From: Thermoplasmata archaeon | Lineage (GTDB): Archaea; Thermoplasmatota; Penumbrarchaeia; Penumbrarchaeales; EX4484-36 | DNA: 13,823 bases | Reading direction: 5' to 3' | Assembly (NCBI GenBank): GCA_021160765.1 | Contig: JAGHBW010000145.1 | Span: 1 to 13,823, forward strand | Part shown: piece after piece, positions 13,049 to 13,823 of the stretch | Numbering within the stretch: the first letter of the stretch is position 1 | Layout of the letters: each line of letters opens with the position of its first letter | Notes under the pieces: model-generated | Databases searched by the model: none | The model's input: the letters and a program-made list of their open reading frames with translations, nothing else | Told to the model about the DNA's origin: nothing | Position numbers and translations under genes: made by a program

Positions 13049-13823
13049 ATGTATTTTAGCTCCAGAAAGGGTGTTGGGAAGTCGGCCATTTTGGGCGTCT
13101 TCATTCTTCTTTCATTGGCGACCATGAGCATATTCTCACCGTTAACATCGGCGGCTACACAATCAGGAGGTACGCTCACAAATGACGACCCCGCAAGAAC
13201 TGTGGCAACAGGATGGTGGTGGAGCTGGTCCTCCAACGATGTTATAAGGTTTAAGGCCCCCTCCTATGCCAATTATTATTCCGCAGTTGCTATTATAAAC
13301 AGAAACAGTGGCGAGGATTTTGATCTATTCGCGTACACAGATTATGATATGACAAATCTGGTGGCATCTTCTACGCGAGGCTCTGACGCGTTTGATGTGG
13401 TAATTCTTGACGGCCACACGCTTGGCGGTGGTACAAAATACATAAAAGTAGTAAAATTCACAGGCAGAGACTGGAGCTATGGGATAGATGTGGAATCTGA
13501 CTCACACGGAGGACCCCTTTACGGAACAGACACTCTGGATTATTCCGGTCCTACTTATGTTGGAAAGTACCGCTACAGCTACTTCACATCTGGGGGCGGG
13601 TACACTGGGACTTTGGCCGCTAGTTATCCCCTGCTGAACATGTATGATGTGTATCTTTATTCTGGCGGCCAGTACACCTTCAAGATAGATAATGTGCCCT
13701 CCACGGAGAGACTGGGCATCTATCTGTACAAGGGGACGGGAGATTTCTTGGACTATCTCGCTAAGGATGTAGCATCCTCCGCTGGAGGCTCCGTGGAGTT
13801 CTCCTATAATCCTGAAAACACAG
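13049..13823 (+). CDS. Secreted beta-rich protein, 5' part only (cut by window end)
   Basis: An open frame of 258 codons with no stop before the window edge. It begins MYFSSRKGVGKS and continues with a hydrophobic stretch AILGVFILLSLATMSIF and SPLTSAATQ, a clear signal peptide with likely cleavage after the Ala-rich site near residue 36. The mature part is rich in Tyr, Ser, Gly and Thr and alternates short beta strands. A Trp cluster GWWWSWSSND (residues 55-64) is followed by one probable beta-sandwich (about 63-150) and, after a Tyr-rich linker, a second (about 198-255, around NMYDVYLYSGGQYTFKI and LGIYLYKG). The strand pattern resembles PPC-like domains, as in the surface protein at 1244-3814, but the match is weak. 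It is probably exported or surface-exposed. The start is fixed by GGAGGTG upstream. The C-terminus, including any membrane anchor, is outside the window. Confidence 0.8.
   Translation, partial: MYFSSRKGVGKSAILGVFILLSLATMSIFSPLTSAATQSGGTLTNDDPARTVATGWWWSWSSNDVIRFKAPSYANYYSAVAIINRNSGEDFDLFAYTDYDMTNLVASSTRGSDAFDVVILDGHTLGGGTKYIKVVKFTGRDWSYGIDVESDSHGGPLYGTDTLDYSGPTYVGKYRYSYFTSGGGYTGTLAASYPLLNMYDVYLYSGGQYTFKIDNVPSTERLGIYLYKGTGDFLDYLAKDVASSAGGSVEFSYNPENT

Noticed and set aside
12916..13236. A 106-codon minus-strand open frame over the divergent promoter and the secreted protein start
   Set aside because: It covers both TATA candidates and the strong GGAGGTG of the opposite gene, and its translation shows no domain.
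1..13823. CRISPR array, tRNA, rRNA, insertion sequence or integrase
   Set aside because: Looked for and not seen: no regular short DNA repeats with spacers, no cloverleaf-like segment in the gaps, and no transposase or integrase motif. The repeats present are at protein level inside one gene.

Overview
The window is archaeal, most likely from a Thermoplasmata-like euryarchaeon. The evidence is an archaeal-type aspartyl-tRNA synthetase, a Cdc48/VAT AAA+ ATPase, an archaeal ICC-like phosphoesterase, a free-standing PRC-barrel protein, and TATA boxes preceded by purine-rich BRE-like stretches about 25-45 bp before start codons. Many genes carry a strong Shine-Dalgarno (GGAGG or GGTGAT) at near-constant spacing, while the J-domain gene looks leaderless. 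The lineage is inferred from protein style only; no rRNA or tRNA gene is present.

Layout: (1) 1-1118, minus strand, 5' part of aspS, running out of the window. (2) A divergent promoter at 1119-1243. (3) 1244-4591, plus strand: a large secreted, membrane-anchored PPC/cadherin-like/PKD protein, followed 12 bp later by an ICC-like metallophosphoesterase. (4) 4706-9097, plus strand: a 1134-residue cytoplasmic helical-repeat protein and then a GT4-like glycosyltransferase. (5) 9105-12903, minus strand, read as J-domain protein -> RuvC/YqgF-like RNase H-fold protein -> Cdc48 -> PRC-barrel protein, with a 4-bp ATGA overlap and a stop-codon-in-Shine-Dalgarno junction. (6) A divergent promoter at 12904-13048. 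(7) 13049-13823, plus strand, the 5' part of a secreted beta-rich protein cut by the window end.

How the genes may work together: the minus-strand cluster links a J-domain co-chaperone with the Cdc48 unfoldase, whose C-terminus ends in a HbYX-like tripeptide suitable for 20S proteasome docking. That suggests a protein quality-control operon that also carries a putative nuclease and a PRC-barrel adaptor. The plus-strand genes look like cell-envelope and scaffold functions: an extracellular adhesion-like protein with a charged cytoplasmic tail, a very large helical scaffold, and a glycosyltransferase.

The most novel object is the helical-repeat protein at 4706-8110. By eye it resolves into about 15 tandem ~60-residue three-helix units, three of them close copies joined by hypercharged linkers. 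I do not recognise it as a named family. No CRISPR array, insertion sequence, integrase, tRNA or rRNA was seen.
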